Source: Roseomonas sp.
GTDB lineage: Bacteria > Pseudomonadota > Alphaproteobacteria > Acetobacterales > Acetobacteraceae
Reading direction: 5' to 3'
Assembly (NCBI GenBank): GCA_020249775.1
Contig: JADCFA010000023.1
Span: 124,001 to 188,000 of the forward strand
DNA length: 64,000 nt
The notes under the pieces: generated by a model
What the model saw: the letters and a program-made list of their open reading frames with translations, nothing else
What the model was told of the DNA's origin: nothing
Database searches by the model: none
Translations under genes and position numbers: made by a program
Shown here: positions 1 through 8,560 of the stretch, piece after piece
How the letters are laid out: each line of letters starts with the position of its first letter
Position numbering within the stretch: the first letter of the stretch is position 1

Positions 1-1
1 G

Positions 2-538
2 CTGCTGAAAGCGAATCCCGGCAAATACTCCTTCGGCTCTGCCGGTTCCGGCACCACGCTCCATCTCTCAGGTGAGATGTTCAAGCAATTGGCGGGTGTG
101 AATATGGAACACGTGCCCTATCGCGGCGCGGCGCCGGGGCTTGTGGATCTGATGGCCGGGCGCATTCACATGATGTTCGATAATATGCCATCCATCCTTG
201 CGCTATCGCGTCAGGGCAAGGTGCGGGCCTTGGCGGTGACCAGTGAAAAGCGTAGCCCGATTGAACCTGACTTGCCGGCGATTGCGGAATTTCTGCCAGG
301 GTTTGATGTGATTTCCTGGACCTGTGTTTGCGCCCCCGCCGGGTTGCCCAAGGATGTGACGGATAGGATGTCCCATTTCAGCAAGCAGGCTTTGGAGCAT
401 CCCGATCTGGTGAAATCCTTCCGCGACCAGGGGGCGATGGCTTGGTACACAAGCGTTGCGGAAATCACCGCCTTTCGTGCAGCGCAGCAGGCGAAGCTTG
501 CGCCGGTGATCCGTGCATCGGGGGCCAAGGTGGATTGA
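2..538 (+). CDS. Tripartite tricarboxylate transporter substrate-binding protein (TctC/Bug family), 5' partial
   Basis: The reading frame is open from base 2, so the N-terminus and signal peptide lie outside the window. The visible part carries Bug/TctC hallmarks: a KYSFGSAGSGTTLHLSGE-like stretch, then VPYRGAAPGLVDLMAGRIHMMFDN, and a C-terminal half with the usual LPAIAEFLPGFDVISWTCVCAP pattern split over two lobes. The family are periplasmic binding proteins that capture carboxylates such as tricarboxylates or aromatic acids, often as orphans without a TctAB membrane pair. No TctA or TctB gene is visible here. The substrate cannot be read from sequence. Confidence 0.9.
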   Translation: MLKANPGKYSFGSAGSGTTLHLSGEMFKQLAGVNMEHVPYRGAAPGLVDLMAGRIHMMFDNMPSILALSRQGKVRALAVTSEKRSPIEPDLPAIAEFLPGFDVISWTCVCAPAGLPKDVTDRMSHFSKQALEHPDLVKSFRDQGAMAWYTSVAEITAFRAAQQAKLAPVIRASGAKVD

Positions 539-607
539 AGCACGGTCCTTGCCGGCGGCGCGGCTGATCTGCGACAAGGTCTCAGGATACCTTTTGTCGG
601 AAACCAC

Positions 608-1630
608 ATGACTAGCGCGCTATGCGAATTTGCTGATGCGCCCAAGGGGGCAGAGCGGCTTGACCATTTCATGGCGCGCGCCGCGGCGGCCTATTACGCC
701 GCGCGTGATCCGTTTCGGGATTTCGCGACTTCGCCCGAAATATCTCAGGCTTTTGGCGAGTGTCTGGGGCTTTGGGCGGCAGTCACCTGGCAGGCCATGG
801 GGCGGCCTGATCCGGTGTTGTTGGTGGAATGCGGGCCTGGGCGTGGTAGCCTGATGGCGGATGCGCTACGCGCCATCGCCGAAATGATGCCGGATTTTCG
901 TGCGGCCTTGCGTGCGCATCTGGTGGAAACATCACCGCGTTTGCGCGAAGCACAGGCGGCGAAATTGGGTGATGCTGTGGCTGGCTGGCATGAGGATATC
1001 GGCGCATTGCCGGAAGCACCAATGATCCTTTTGGCCAATGAATTTCTGGATGCGCTGCCCATTCGCCAATTCATCCGCCGAGGCGCCGCTTGGCATGAAC
1101 GCTTCGTATTGAATGGCGCATTCATTGAACAACCAAGCGATCTGACCCTGCCGAAAGACGCGCCCGAAGCCAGTGTACGGGAGGTGAATGAGGCTGCGTT
1201 ACGTTTTGCGCGCTGGCTCGGCGCACGGCTTGCCCGCCATGGCGGCGTGGCATTGTTGATTGATTACGGTCCAGCCGAAAGCGGCTTTGGCGATAGCCTG
1301 CAAGCGATGCACGCGGGCCAGCCGGTTGATCCGCTCAGCGCGCCTGGTCAGGTGGATATCACCGCTCATGTGGATTTCGCGGCCTTCGCCGCCGCTGCGC
1401 GAACGGCTGGCGCCGTGGCGCATGGCCCCTTGCCGCAAGGCGTTTTCCTGCAGCGCCTCGGTTTCATCACACGCGCAGCAATGCTTGCCCGGCTTGATCC
1501 TGCGCGTGCCCAGGCGCAGCTCGCGGCAGCGCATCGGCTGACAGCGCCGGAAGCGATGGGGCGGCTTTTCAAGGCCCTGGCTGTATGCGATTCAAGCCTG
1601 CCGATACCTGCCGGATTCGAAAACGCATGA
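608..1630 (+). CDS. Class I SAM-dependent methyltransferase, MidA/NDUFAF7 family
   Basis: A 340-residue protein with the MidA signature: an N-terminal YYAARDPFRDFATSPEISQ region (TSPEISQ at residues 41-47), a SAM-binding ECGPGRGSL loop at 74-82 and the NEFLDALP motif at 144-151. MidA homologues methylate an arginine of the NDUFS2 subunit during complex I assembly in mitochondria; the bacterial role is less clear. The N-terminus is about 15-20 residues shorter than typical members, which often begin with an extra helix before the YY motif. The stop overlaps the next start (ATGA at 1627), so it is probably co-translated with pgeF. Confidence 0.88.
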   Translation: MTSALCEFADAPKGAERLDHFMARAAAAYYAARDPFRDFATSPEISQAFGECLGLWAAVTWQAMGRPDPVLLVECGPGRGSLMADALRAIAEMMPDFRAALRAHLVETSPRLREAQAAKLGDAVAGWHEDIGALPEAPMILLANEFLDALPIRQFIRRGAAWHERFVLNGAFIEQPSDLTLPKDAPEASVREVNEAALRFARWLGARLARHGGVALLIDYGPAESGFGDSLQAMHAGQPVDPLSAPGQVDITAHVDFAAFAAAARTAGAVAHGPLPQGVFLQRLGFITRAAMLARLDPARAQAQLAAAHRLTAPEAMGRLFKALAVCDSSLPIPAGFENA

Positions 1631-2400
1631 GCGCTGAATTCCTTACCGCCGATCCTTTGCGGCACCCGCGCCTGAAGCACGGGTTTTTTACGCGCAATGG
1701 CGGCGTTTCAAAGGGGGCTTTCGCGTCACTGAATTGCTCGCTTTCCGGCAAGGATGATGCTTCGGCGGTGCGGGAAAATCGCACGCGCGCGGCGGCGGCG
1801 CTTGGCCTGCCGCATCAAGCGCTTTGTGGCCTCACGCAAGTGCATGGCAAGCGCGTAGTGGTGGCGGAAGATGCTTGGCCGCAAGATCAACGCCCTGAAG
1901 CGGATGGCGTGGTGACACGTCGCGCTGGCCTGGCACTTGGCATCATCACCGGCGATTGCGCACCGGTCCTTTTCGCCGATCGCTCTGCTGGCGTGATTGG
2001 TGGCGCCCATGCCGGTTGGCGCGGTGCGGTACTCGGCGTTTTGGAAGAAACGGTTTTTGCAATGGAAGGCCTTGGCGCGGCGCGGCGCGATATTGTCGCC
2101 GTGGTTGGCCCCTGCATTCATCAGCCATCCTATGAAGTAGCTGCCGATTTGCGTGATGCGGTGCTGGCGCGTGATCCTGCCGATGCGTGTTTTTTCGCAA
2201 CCGGCAAGCGCGATGGGCGTTGGCAATTTGACCTGCCCGGCTATTGCGCCGCACGGCTTGCGGCGCTTGGTGTTGCGGTGAGTATCCTGGCGCAGGATAC
2301 GCTGGCTGATGAGGCGCGGTTTTTCAGCCATCGGCGCAATACGCTGGCAGGTGGCGGGCCTATTGGCCATCAGCTTTCGGCGATTGCCTTGACGGGCTGA
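1627..2400 (+). CDS. pgeF: Peptidoglycan editing factor PgeF (YfiH, DUF152, polyphenol oxidase family)
   Basis: A 257-residue protein of the DUF152/YfiH fold. The likely zinc ligands are visible: His73 in LTQVHGKR, Cys111 in TGDCAPVL and His128 in GGAHAGWRG, followed by VGPCIHQPSYEV and a C-terminal FFSHRR motif. In E. coli the family removes wrongly incorporated L-Ser from UDP-MurNAc-linked peptides; older annotations call it laccase or polyphenol oxidase. The start at 1627 was chosen over an upstream in-frame ATG at 1585 because it forms an ATGA overlap with the methyltransferase stop and matches family length. Confidence 0.9.
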   Translation: MSAEFLTADPLRHPRLKHGFFTRNGGVSKGAFASLNCSLSGKDDASAVRENRTRAAAALGLPHQALCGLTQVHGKRVVVAEDAWPQDQRPEADGVVTRRAGLALGIITGDCAPVLFADRSAGVIGGAHAGWRGAVLGVLEETVFAMEGLGAARRDIVAVVGPCIHQPSYEVAADLRDAVLARDPADACFFATGKRDGRWQFDLPGYCAARLAALGVAVSILAQDTLADEARFFSHRRNTLAGGGPIGHQLSAIALTG

Positions 2401-2437
2401 GGGCGCAAGACTGCGCCGAGCTTTCCGGAGGAAGCCC

Positions 2438-3580
2438 ATGGATCAAGCCTTCATCCCCGCCATTTTCATGCGCGGCGGTTCCAGCAAGGGCGTTTTCTTT
2501 CACGCCCGCGATTTGCCTGCCGATCGCGCGAAGCAGGATGCGATTTTCCTTGCGGTGCTCGGCAGCCCGGATCCCTATGGGCGGCAATTGGATGGCATGG
2601 GTGGCGGCATTTCCTCGCTCTCCAAGGCTGTGATCATCGGCCCGCCAACACACCCCGATGCGGATGTGGATTATCTTTTCGCGCAAGTCGCAGTGGATAA
2701 GCCCGTGGTGGATTGGTCCAGCAATTGCGGCAATCTTTCCTCGGCTGTCGGTCCCTTCGCTGTGGATGAGGGGCTGGTGCGCGTGGCCGATGGTGAGACG
2801 CTGGTACGTATCCATCAGGTCAACACCAAACGCATCATCCATGCGCGCTTTCCAGTGCGCGGCGGCAAGGCGGTCACCGCCGGCGATTTCACCATGGCGG
2901 GCGTTGCAGGTTCTGGCGCGCGCATCCGGCTCGATTTTCTGGTACCTGGTGGCGGTGCAACCGGGCGCCTGCTGCCGACCGGCAATGCGCAAGATGTGCT
3001 GCATCATGAAGGGCGCGCTTATGCGGTTAGCCTGATTGATGCCGCCAATGCTTGTGCTTTCTTAGATGCACGCGATTTGGGCCTGACCGGCACGGAAAGC
3101 CCTGATGCGATTGAGGCAGACCCCGCGCGCATGGCGCTGTTGGATGCACTGCGCCGCAAGGCGGGCGTGATGATGGGGCTGGCGGCAGCGCCCGAAGCTG
3201 TTGGCCTTGCCTTGCCAAAAATTGCCGTGGTGGCACCGCCGGCGGCTTATCGTGCGCTTGATGGTGCGGTCTTCGCCACAGATACCCATGATATCGCCGT
3301 GCGCATGATTTCCATGGAACGCGCCCATCGCGCCGTGCCGCTGACCGGTGCGATGTGTCTTGGCGTTGCCAGCCGCATCACGGGCAGCGTGCCGCACCGC
3401 CTGGCTGGGCCGCCAGTACGCGCGGATGAAACGCGCATCGCCAATCCTTCCGGCATTCTTTCCGTGGGCGCTGAAATGCGCCAAGGCAGCGCCGGCTGGC
3501 ACGCGGAAAGTGCCGTGGTTTATCGCAGCGCACGGCGGCTGATGCAGGGCGCGGTTGCCGTGCCGGCAGCGCTGGTTTGA
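2438..3580 (+). CDS. PrpF-fold isomerase, possibly 4-oxalomesaconate tautomerase (LigU/GalD-like)
   Basis: A 380-residue PrpF/DUF453 protein. It has the RGGSSKG loop at residues 12-18, GMGGGISSLSK near 53-63 and SSNCGNLSSAVGPF with Cys97, the family's active-site region. Characterised members are methylaconitate isomerase PrpF, aconitate isomerase, and the 4-oxalomesaconate isomerases LigU and GalD. No prpC, prpB or acnD gene is nearby, whereas the next gene is a LigI-type lactonase, so I favour the oxalomesaconate branch of protocatechuate or gallate breakdown. That choice is inference from context. A GGAGG lies a few bases ahead of the ATG. Confidence 0.85.
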   Translation: MDQAFIPAIFMRGGSSKGVFFHARDLPADRAKQDAIFLAVLGSPDPYGRQLDGMGGGISSLSKAVIIGPPTHPDADVDYLFAQVAVDKPVVDWSSNCGNLSSAVGPFAVDEGLVRVADGETLVRIHQVNTKRIIHARFPVRGGKAVTAGDFTMAGVAGSGARIRLDFLVPGGGATGRLLPTGNAQDVLHHEGRAYAVSLIDAANACAFLDARDLGLTGTESPDAIEADPARMALLDALRRKAGVMMGLAAAPEAVGLALPKIAVVAPPAAYRALDGAVFATDTHDIAVRMISMERAHRAVPLTGAMCLGVASRITGSVPHRLAGPPVRADETRIANPSGILSVGAEMRQGSAGWHAESAVVYRSARRLMQGAVAVPAALV

Positions 3581-3633
3581 CCTTCGCCCCTGCTGTGCAA
3601 TGCTCGCTTGAAGCCGCCTGAGGAAAAGGCCGA

Positions 3634-4479
3634 ATGACCATGGGGACGATGCGCAAACCTGCCTTTCTTCTGCCGCGCGGTGCTTGCGATACGCATGTGC
3701 ATATATGGGGGCCTTTTGATCGTTTCCCTTTGGCCAAGGGCGCGCCTTATACGCCGCCCGAACGCAGCAGCGATGACCTGCTGGCCTTGCATGCAAGGCT
3801 TGGCGTAGAGCGTGCGGTGATTGTGCAGACCACCGTCTATAAATCCGATAATCGTGCCATGCTTGATGGTATTGCGCGGAGCAATGGGCGCTGGCGCGGC
3901 GTGGCGCTGATTGATGAAAGCTTCGATGATGCCGCGTTCCGTGCCCTGCATGAAGGCGGCGTGCGCGGGGTGCGCTTTGGCTTTGTGAAGCATTTGGGCG
4001 GCGTGCCGGATTTGGCTTTGGTACGGCGTACCGCGGCGCGCATCGCGCCCATGGGCTGGCATTTGGTGCTGCATCTGGATGCCGGGAATATCCCGGAATT
4101 TCTCGATTTCTTCGGCGAATTCTCGCTACCGGTCGTGGTAGATCATATGGGGCGCGTACCGGTGCGCGATGGTTTGGACCAAACCCCGTTCCGCCTTTTA
4201 CTGGAATTGCTGAAACGCCCGAATTGGTGGGTGAAGGTATCTGGCGCGGAGCGTATTTCCGAAAACGGCCCGCCTTTCGCGGATGCAATCCCCTTCGCGC
4301 AGCGCCTGATGGCAGCGGCACCGGATCGCGTATTGTGGGGCACGGATTGGCCCCACCCCAATGTACGCTGGGAACCGGATGAGGCTGACCTGGTGGATTT
4401 GCTGCCGCGCTTTGCGGATGCCGCCACGCTGCAGCAGGTTCTGGTGGATAACCCTGCCCGGCTTTATGGCTTTCCATGA
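3634..4479 (+). CDS. Amidohydrolase 2 family, 2-pyrone-4,6-dicarboxylate lactonase (LigI)-like
   Basis: A 281-residue TIM-barrel hydrolase. It opens with CDTHVHIWGPFDRFPL (His21, His23), has a central VVVDHMGRVP segment and ends with GTDWPHPN containing the catalytic Asp238. This arrangement and length match LigI, which opens the lactone of 2-pyrone-4,6-dicarboxylate to 4-oxalomesaconate, and related lactonases. The neighbouring PrpF-fold isomerase would act on exactly that product. The stop overlaps the next gene by 4 bases (ATGA at 4476), pointing to one transcript. Related amidohydrolases act on other lactones, so the substrate is not certain. Confidence 0.8.
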   Translation: MTMGTMRKPAFLLPRGACDTHVHIWGPFDRFPLAKGAPYTPPERSSDDLLALHARLGVERAVIVQTTVYKSDNRAMLDGIARSNGRWRGVALIDESFDDAAFRALHEGGVRGVRFGFVKHLGGVPDLALVRRTAARIAPMGWHLVLHLDAGNIPEFLDFFGEFSLPVVVDHMGRVPVRDGLDQTPFRLLLELLKRPNWWVKVSGAERISENGPPFADAIPFAQRLMAAAPDRVLWGTDWPHPNVRWEPDEADLVDLLPRFADAATLQQVLVDNPARLYGFP

Positions 4480-5705
4480 CTGGGACAAAGACAGTGCAAG
4501 ATCAGATGGGCGGACCACTCGCCGGTATTCGCGTGCTTGATCTTTCCTCGGTCGTGGTGGGACCTGTCTGCACTGGCGTATTGGCTGAACATGGTGCCGA
4601 GGTGATCAAGCTTGAAAGCCCAGGCGGTGATTTGCTGCGCCAGCTTGCCGGCAAGGGGCGTTCGCCCGGCATGAATGGCAAATTCCTCAATTTCAATCGC
4701 GGCAAGAAATCTATCGCGCTTGATTTGAAAGCACCGGCGGGGCTTGCCGCGTTGAAGCGCCTGGCGGCGACGGTGGATGTCTTTGTCAGTAATATCCGCC
4801 CCGATGCGCAGGCGCGGCTTGGTGTGGATGCCGCAAGCCTGCACGCCATCGCCCCCCGCCTGATCCATTGCGCCATCACGGGTTTTGGCTCAGGCGGGCC
4901 TTATGCCGGCAGGCCGGCCTATGACACGGTGATCCAAGGGGCGGCAGGCGTGGCCGGCTGTTTTGAAGCCTCCACCGGGGAACCGCGCTATGTGCCGATG
5001 CTGGTGGCGGATCATACGGTTGGGCTGATCGCCGCGCAGATGATTGGCTTTGCACTTTATCGCCGCGAGAAAACCGGTGTGGGTGAGGCGATTGAAGTGC
5101 CGATGTTCGAAAACATGGCGGCCTATGTGATGATGGAACATCTTGGCGCCATGTCCTTCCGCCCTGCGCTTGGCCCGCCTGGTGATCACCGAGTGCTGAG
5201 CCCCGATGCGCGGCCCTTGCCGACTTCCGATGGCTATATCTGCATTTCCGCCAATACAGACGCACAGGCGCATGCGTTTTTTGATGCGATTGGCCGGCCC
5301 GAATTGAAGACCGATCCGCGCTTCGCCACCATCGCCGGGCGCACCGCCAATACGCGGGATTATTTCGCCATCCGCGCCGGCGGGCTGAAGGGCAAGACCT
5401 CTGCCGAATGGCTGGAGATTTTTGACAGGCTTGATGTGCCGGCCTCTCCCTATAACACTATCGCGGGCTTGCTGGATGATCCGCATTTGCGCGCCGTTGG
5501 CATGGTGCAGGAAGAAGAACACCCGACTGAAGGTGCAACCTATGCCATTGGTAAGCCCAATCGCTTTTCCGGTGGCAATGCGCCACCTGGACGACCAGCG
5601 CCACGGCTTGGGCAGGATGGTGCTGCGTTGCTCGCCGCAGCCGGCATGACCGAGGCGGAAATCGCCGCACTGAAACGCGATGGCGTGCTGCTGGAAGCGA
5701 CATGA
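4476..5705 (+). CDS. CaiB/BaiF family (class III) CoA-transferase
   Basis: A 409-residue class III CoA-transferase with the N-terminal LAGIRVLDLSSVVVGPVC, AEVIKLESPGGDLLR and the GSGGPYAGRPAYDTVIQ motif; Asp150 is the expected nucleophile that forms the aspartyl-CoA anhydride. These enzymes move CoA between organic acids, here presumably to activate a carboxylic acid for catabolism. It is translationally coupled to the LigI-like gene upstream and lies 21 bases before a second paralogue. Donor and acceptor acids cannot be read from sequence. Confidence 0.92.
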   Translation: MTGTKTVQDQMGGPLAGIRVLDLSSVVVGPVCTGVLAEHGAEVIKLESPGGDLLRQLAGKGRSPGMNGKFLNFNRGKKSIALDLKAPAGLAALKRLAATVDVFVSNIRPDAQARLGVDAASLHAIAPRLIHCAITGFGSGGPYAGRPAYDTVIQGAAGVAGCFEASTGEPRYVPMLVADHTVGLIAAQMIGFALYRREKTGVGEAIEVPMFENMAAYVMMEHLGAMSFRPALGPPGDHRVLSPDARPLPTSDGYICISANTDAQAHAFFDAIGRPELKTDPRFATIAGRTANTRDYFAIRAGGLKGKTSAEWLEIFDRLDVPASPYNTIAGLLDDPHLRAVGMVQEEEHPTEGATYAIGKPNRFSGGNAPPGRPAPRLGQDGAALLAAAGMTEAEIAALKRDGVLLEAT

Positions 5706-5726
5706 TAAAAATATGAGGATACAAAA

Positions 5727-6914
5727 ATGACCCGTCCTTTTGAAGGCATTCGCATCATTGATGCGACGCATGTTCTGGCCGGCCCCTTCGCGGCCTATCA
5801 ACTCGGCCTGCTGGGCGCGGATGTGATCAAGATCGAACACCCTGAAGACCCCGATCAAAGCCGCGTCAGTGGCGGTGATTGGGATCTCAATCGTGCGGGC
5901 ATGGGCAGTTATTACCTGACCCAAGGCTCCAACAAGCGCAGCATGACGCTTGATCTGAAGCAGGAAGCCGCGCGGGAGATTTTTCGCAAACTGATTGCGG
6001 GCGCTGATGTGCTGGTGGAGAATTTTCGTCCTGGCGCCTTCGCGGCTCTGGGCCTTGCTTATGAGGATTTGCTGAAGATCAATCCGCGGCTGATCTATTG
6101 CTCGATCTCGGCCTTCGGTCATGGCGGGCCGCGCGGTGAACAGACTGCCTATGATCACGTCATCCAGGCAACATCGGGCATCATGGCCTGCACTGGCACG
6201 CCTGAGGTCAACCCGATCAAATTCGGCGCGCCGGCAATTGATTACGCGACCGGCACGATGGGCGCCTTTGCCTTGTCAGCGGCCCTGTTCCAGCGTGAGA
6301 AAACCGGACGCGGCCAGCATATTGATCTTGCCATGCTGGATGTCGCGATGATGATGATGGCAAGCCATGTCACATCCTATGCGCGCAGCGGCAAGCCCGC
6401 GCGTCCGCGCGGCAATGACCATGAATATGCAACGAATAGCTGCTATGAAACCGCCGATGGTCTGGTGATGATTGGCGCGAGCAATCTTCGCCAACAAAGG
6501 CGACTGTGGCATGCGCTTGGCCGACCCGATATGGCGAAGGACAGCAACGAAGCGCGCCATGCCGATCGCGCCAATGAAGCGGCGACGCTGGCAGCGCTGT
6601 TGAAGGCCAAGACGGCTGCCGAATGGGAAAGCTATTTGCAGGCGCGCCATGTGCCGGCGGCGCGGGTGCGCAATCTGGCGGAAGCTCTGGCTGATCCTCA
6701 GATCAAGGGGCGCGGCGTGGTGCATCACTTCGAAGGCGCACCGGGTGTGACAGGGCCATTTTCAGTTCCCGTCGCCGCCTTTGGCTTTGCGCATGGCGGC
6801 CCGCGCGTGGATACGCCGCCGCCAAGGCTTGGTCGCGATAATGATGCCATTTTGGCCGAGCTTGGTTATGATGCGGCTGCACGCGAGAAGTTGCGCGCCG
6901 CTGGCGCGATTTGA
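5727..6914 (+). CDS. CaiB/BaiF family (class III) CoA-transferase, second copy
   Basis: A 395-residue class III CoA-transferase. It carries GIRIIDATHVLAGPFAAYQL, ADVIKIEHPE, a LVENFRPG stretch and GHGGPRGEQTAYDHVIQ with predicted nucleophile Asp143. It is clearly paralogous to the gene just upstream but diverged well beyond a recent duplication. Paired CaiB genes can form heterodimers (as in some succinyl-CoA transferases) or be two separate enzymes; the sequence does not settle which. A gap of 21 bases and a GAGGAT before the start support operon membership. Confidence 0.92.
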   Translation: MTRPFEGIRIIDATHVLAGPFAAYQLGLLGADVIKIEHPEDPDQSRVSGGDWDLNRAGMGSYYLTQGSNKRSMTLDLKQEAAREIFRKLIAGADVLVENFRPGAFAALGLAYEDLLKINPRLIYCSISAFGHGGPRGEQTAYDHVIQATSGIMACTGTPEVNPIKFGAPAIDYATGTMGAFALSAALFQREKTGRGQHIDLAMLDVAMMMMASHVTSYARSGKPARPRGNDHEYATNSCYETADGLVMIGASNLRQQRRLWHALGRPDMAKDSNEARHADRANEAATLAALLKAKTAAEWESYLQARHVPAARVRNLAEALADPQIKGRGVVHHFEGAPGVTGPFSVPVAAFGFAHGGPRVDTPPPRLGRDNDAILAELGYDAAAREKLRAAGAI

Positions 6915-6928
6915 AACAGGGGGAAAGC

Positions 6929-7312
6929 ATGGCCCAATTCACCTTCGACCATATTCATCTGCGCAGCCCCGATCCGGAAGCAACGGCAGTTTTTTATGAA
7001 CGCATGTTCGGCGCCGAGGTTTTGCGCTCCACCCAACAGGGCGAACCGCGCGTGGATATCCGGCTTGGCGGGCAGATCATTTTCATCGCGCCGGTCAAGG
7101 GTGACAATACTGCGCCACCCCCCAGCATGCCCTATCGCGGCTTGGAACATATTGGCCTTGCGGTGACCGGGCTGGATGAGGTGGTGGCGGAATTAAAGGC
7201 CAAGGGCGCCGAATTCACCATGGAACCCACCGCCATCCGCCCCGGTATTCGCATCTGTTTTCTGCGCGGGCCGGAGAATGTCGCGATTGAATTACTGGAA
7301 CGCAGCGCCTGA
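6929..7312 (+). CDS. VOC family protein (glyoxalase/bleomycin-resistance fold)
   Basis: A 127-residue single-module VOC protein. FDHIHLRSPDPEATAVFYERMFGAEV opens the first beta-alpha-beta unit and YRGLEHIGLAVTGLDE the second, ending in FLRGPENVAIELLE, with metal-ligand candidates His8/His10, the second-unit His and the C-terminal Glu. The ATG at 6929 is preferred to an in-frame TTG at 6911 because an AGGGGGA site sits just upstream and the TTG would overlap the CoA-transferase stop. Members are lyases, dioxygenases or epimerases; the position at the end of the catabolic run suggests a metabolic role. Confidence 0.85.
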   Translation: MAQFTFDHIHLRSPDPEATAVFYERMFGAEVLRSTQQGEPRVDIRLGGQIIFIAPVKGDNTAPPPSMPYRGLEHIGLAVTGLDEVVAELKAKGAEFTMEPTAIRPGIRICFLRGPENVAIELLERSA

Positions 7313-7317
7313 GTATT

Positions 7318-8502
7318 TTGGTTATCGGCGCTGGCCCCGCCGGCCTGATGGCGGCGGAAGCCGCGGCGCAATCAGGTGCGGCGGTGATGGTGGCCGATCA
7401 CATGCCATCGCCTGCGCGCAAGCTGCTGATTGCCGGGCGCGGCGGGCTTAATCTGACGCATTCGGAAGCGCTGCCGCATTTCCTGAAGCATTATGGCGCG
7501 GCGGAAGCGCAACTTGCGCCGCATATCCGCGCCTTCCCGCCTGAGGCGCTGATCGCCTGGGCTGAAGGGCTGGGTCAGCCCTGTTTCACAGGCTCCTCCG
7601 GACGCGTATTTCCGCGCGCCATGAAAGCATCGCCGCTGCTGCGTGCCTGGATGGCGCGGCTTGATGCGCTTGGCCTTCGCTTGCTTGCACGCCATCGCTG
7701 GCTTGGCTTCGCGCCCGATGGCGCCGCGCGTTTCGCGACACCGGCTGGCGAAACGCACATCAAGGCTTCTGCCACTATTCTTGCACTTGGTGGCGCTTCC
7801 TGGCCACGGCTTGGATCGGATGGCGCCTGGCCTGCGCTATTGCCCGGCATCACCACGCGCCCATTCGCGCCATCCAATATGGGCTTTTCCATTACTTTGT
7901 CGGAACATTTGCGGCAGCGTTTTGCCGGCACGCCGCTCAAGCGCATCGCGCTAACCTTCGGCAGCATCACGCAACGTGGTGAGGCAATGATCACCGAAGC
8001 CGGCATTGAGGGCGGCGCGGTATATGCGCTGAGTGCCGCCATCCGCGATGCGCTGGCAGGGCAGCGCAGCGCCACGCTGCATCTTGATCTTCGGCCTGAT
8101 CTCAGCCTGGCCGAACTTGCCGCAAGGCTTCTGGGCCGGCGCGGCAGCCTTTCGCTCTCCAACCATTTGCGGCGCAATGCGGGCCTGGCGCCGGTTGGGA
8201 TTGCCCTGGTGCAGGAAGCGTTGAAATCCGGCACCGCAACGCCTGATCTTGCCGGGCTGATCAAAGCCTTGCCGCTACAGGTGACGGGCTCTTTCCCGAT
8301 CGCGCGCGCCATATCCTCAGCCGGCGGGCTTGCCTGGTCTGAGGTGGATGAAAACCTGATGCTGCGCCGCTTGCCGGGCGTTTTCGCCTGTGGCGAAATG
8401 CTGGATTGGGAAGCGCCAACGGGCGGCTATTTGCTGCAAGCCTGTTTCAGCACAGGCCATGCGGCGGGCCTGGCGGCGGCGCGGTATGATGCAAGGGCTT
8501 GA
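7318..8502 (+). CDS. TIGR03862-type flavoprotein, BaiN/HI0933-like NAD(P)/FAD-dependent oxidoreductase
   Basis: About 394 residues. The FAD-binding VIGAGPAGLMAAEAAAQSGA lies at the extreme N-terminus, then a GRGGLNLTHSE motif and a C-terminal CGEMLDWEAPTGGYLLQACFSTG that is diagnostic for the HI0933/TIGR03862 group. The group are flavoproteins; BaiN acts in bile-acid reduction in Clostridium, but proteobacterial members have no settled function. No ATG exists near the Rossmann motif. The candidates are TTG at 7318, ATT at 7315, or CTG at 7309, which would overlap the upstream stop as CTGA. Confidence 0.85.
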   Translation: MVIGAGPAGLMAAEAAAQSGAAVMVADHMPSPARKLLIAGRGGLNLTHSEALPHFLKHYGAAEAQLAPHIRAFPPEALIAWAEGLGQPCFTGSSGRVFPRAMKASPLLRAWMARLDALGLRLLARHRWLGFAPDGAARFATPAGETHIKASATILALGGASWPRLGSDGAWPALLPGITTRPFAPSNMGFSITLSEHLRQRFAGTPLKRIALTFGSITQRGEAMITEAGIEGGAVYALSAAIRDALAGQRSATLHLDLRPDLSLAELAARLLGRRGSLSLSNHLRRNAGLAPVGIALVQEALKSGTATPDLAGLIKALPLQVTGSFPIARAISSAGGLAWSEVDENLMLRRLPGVFACGEMLDWEAPTGGYLLQACFSTGHAAGLAAARYDARA

Positions 8503-8560
8503 CGCAACCGGCCCTCTATAGCCTGCTTCTTGCCTGCGGCGTTTCGACAAGGGGTTGACC

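Noticed and set aside
3062-4477. A 471-codon minus-strand frame across the PrpF and LigI-like genes
   Set aside because: Low-complexity Arg/Pro/His-rich translation typical of an antisense shadow.
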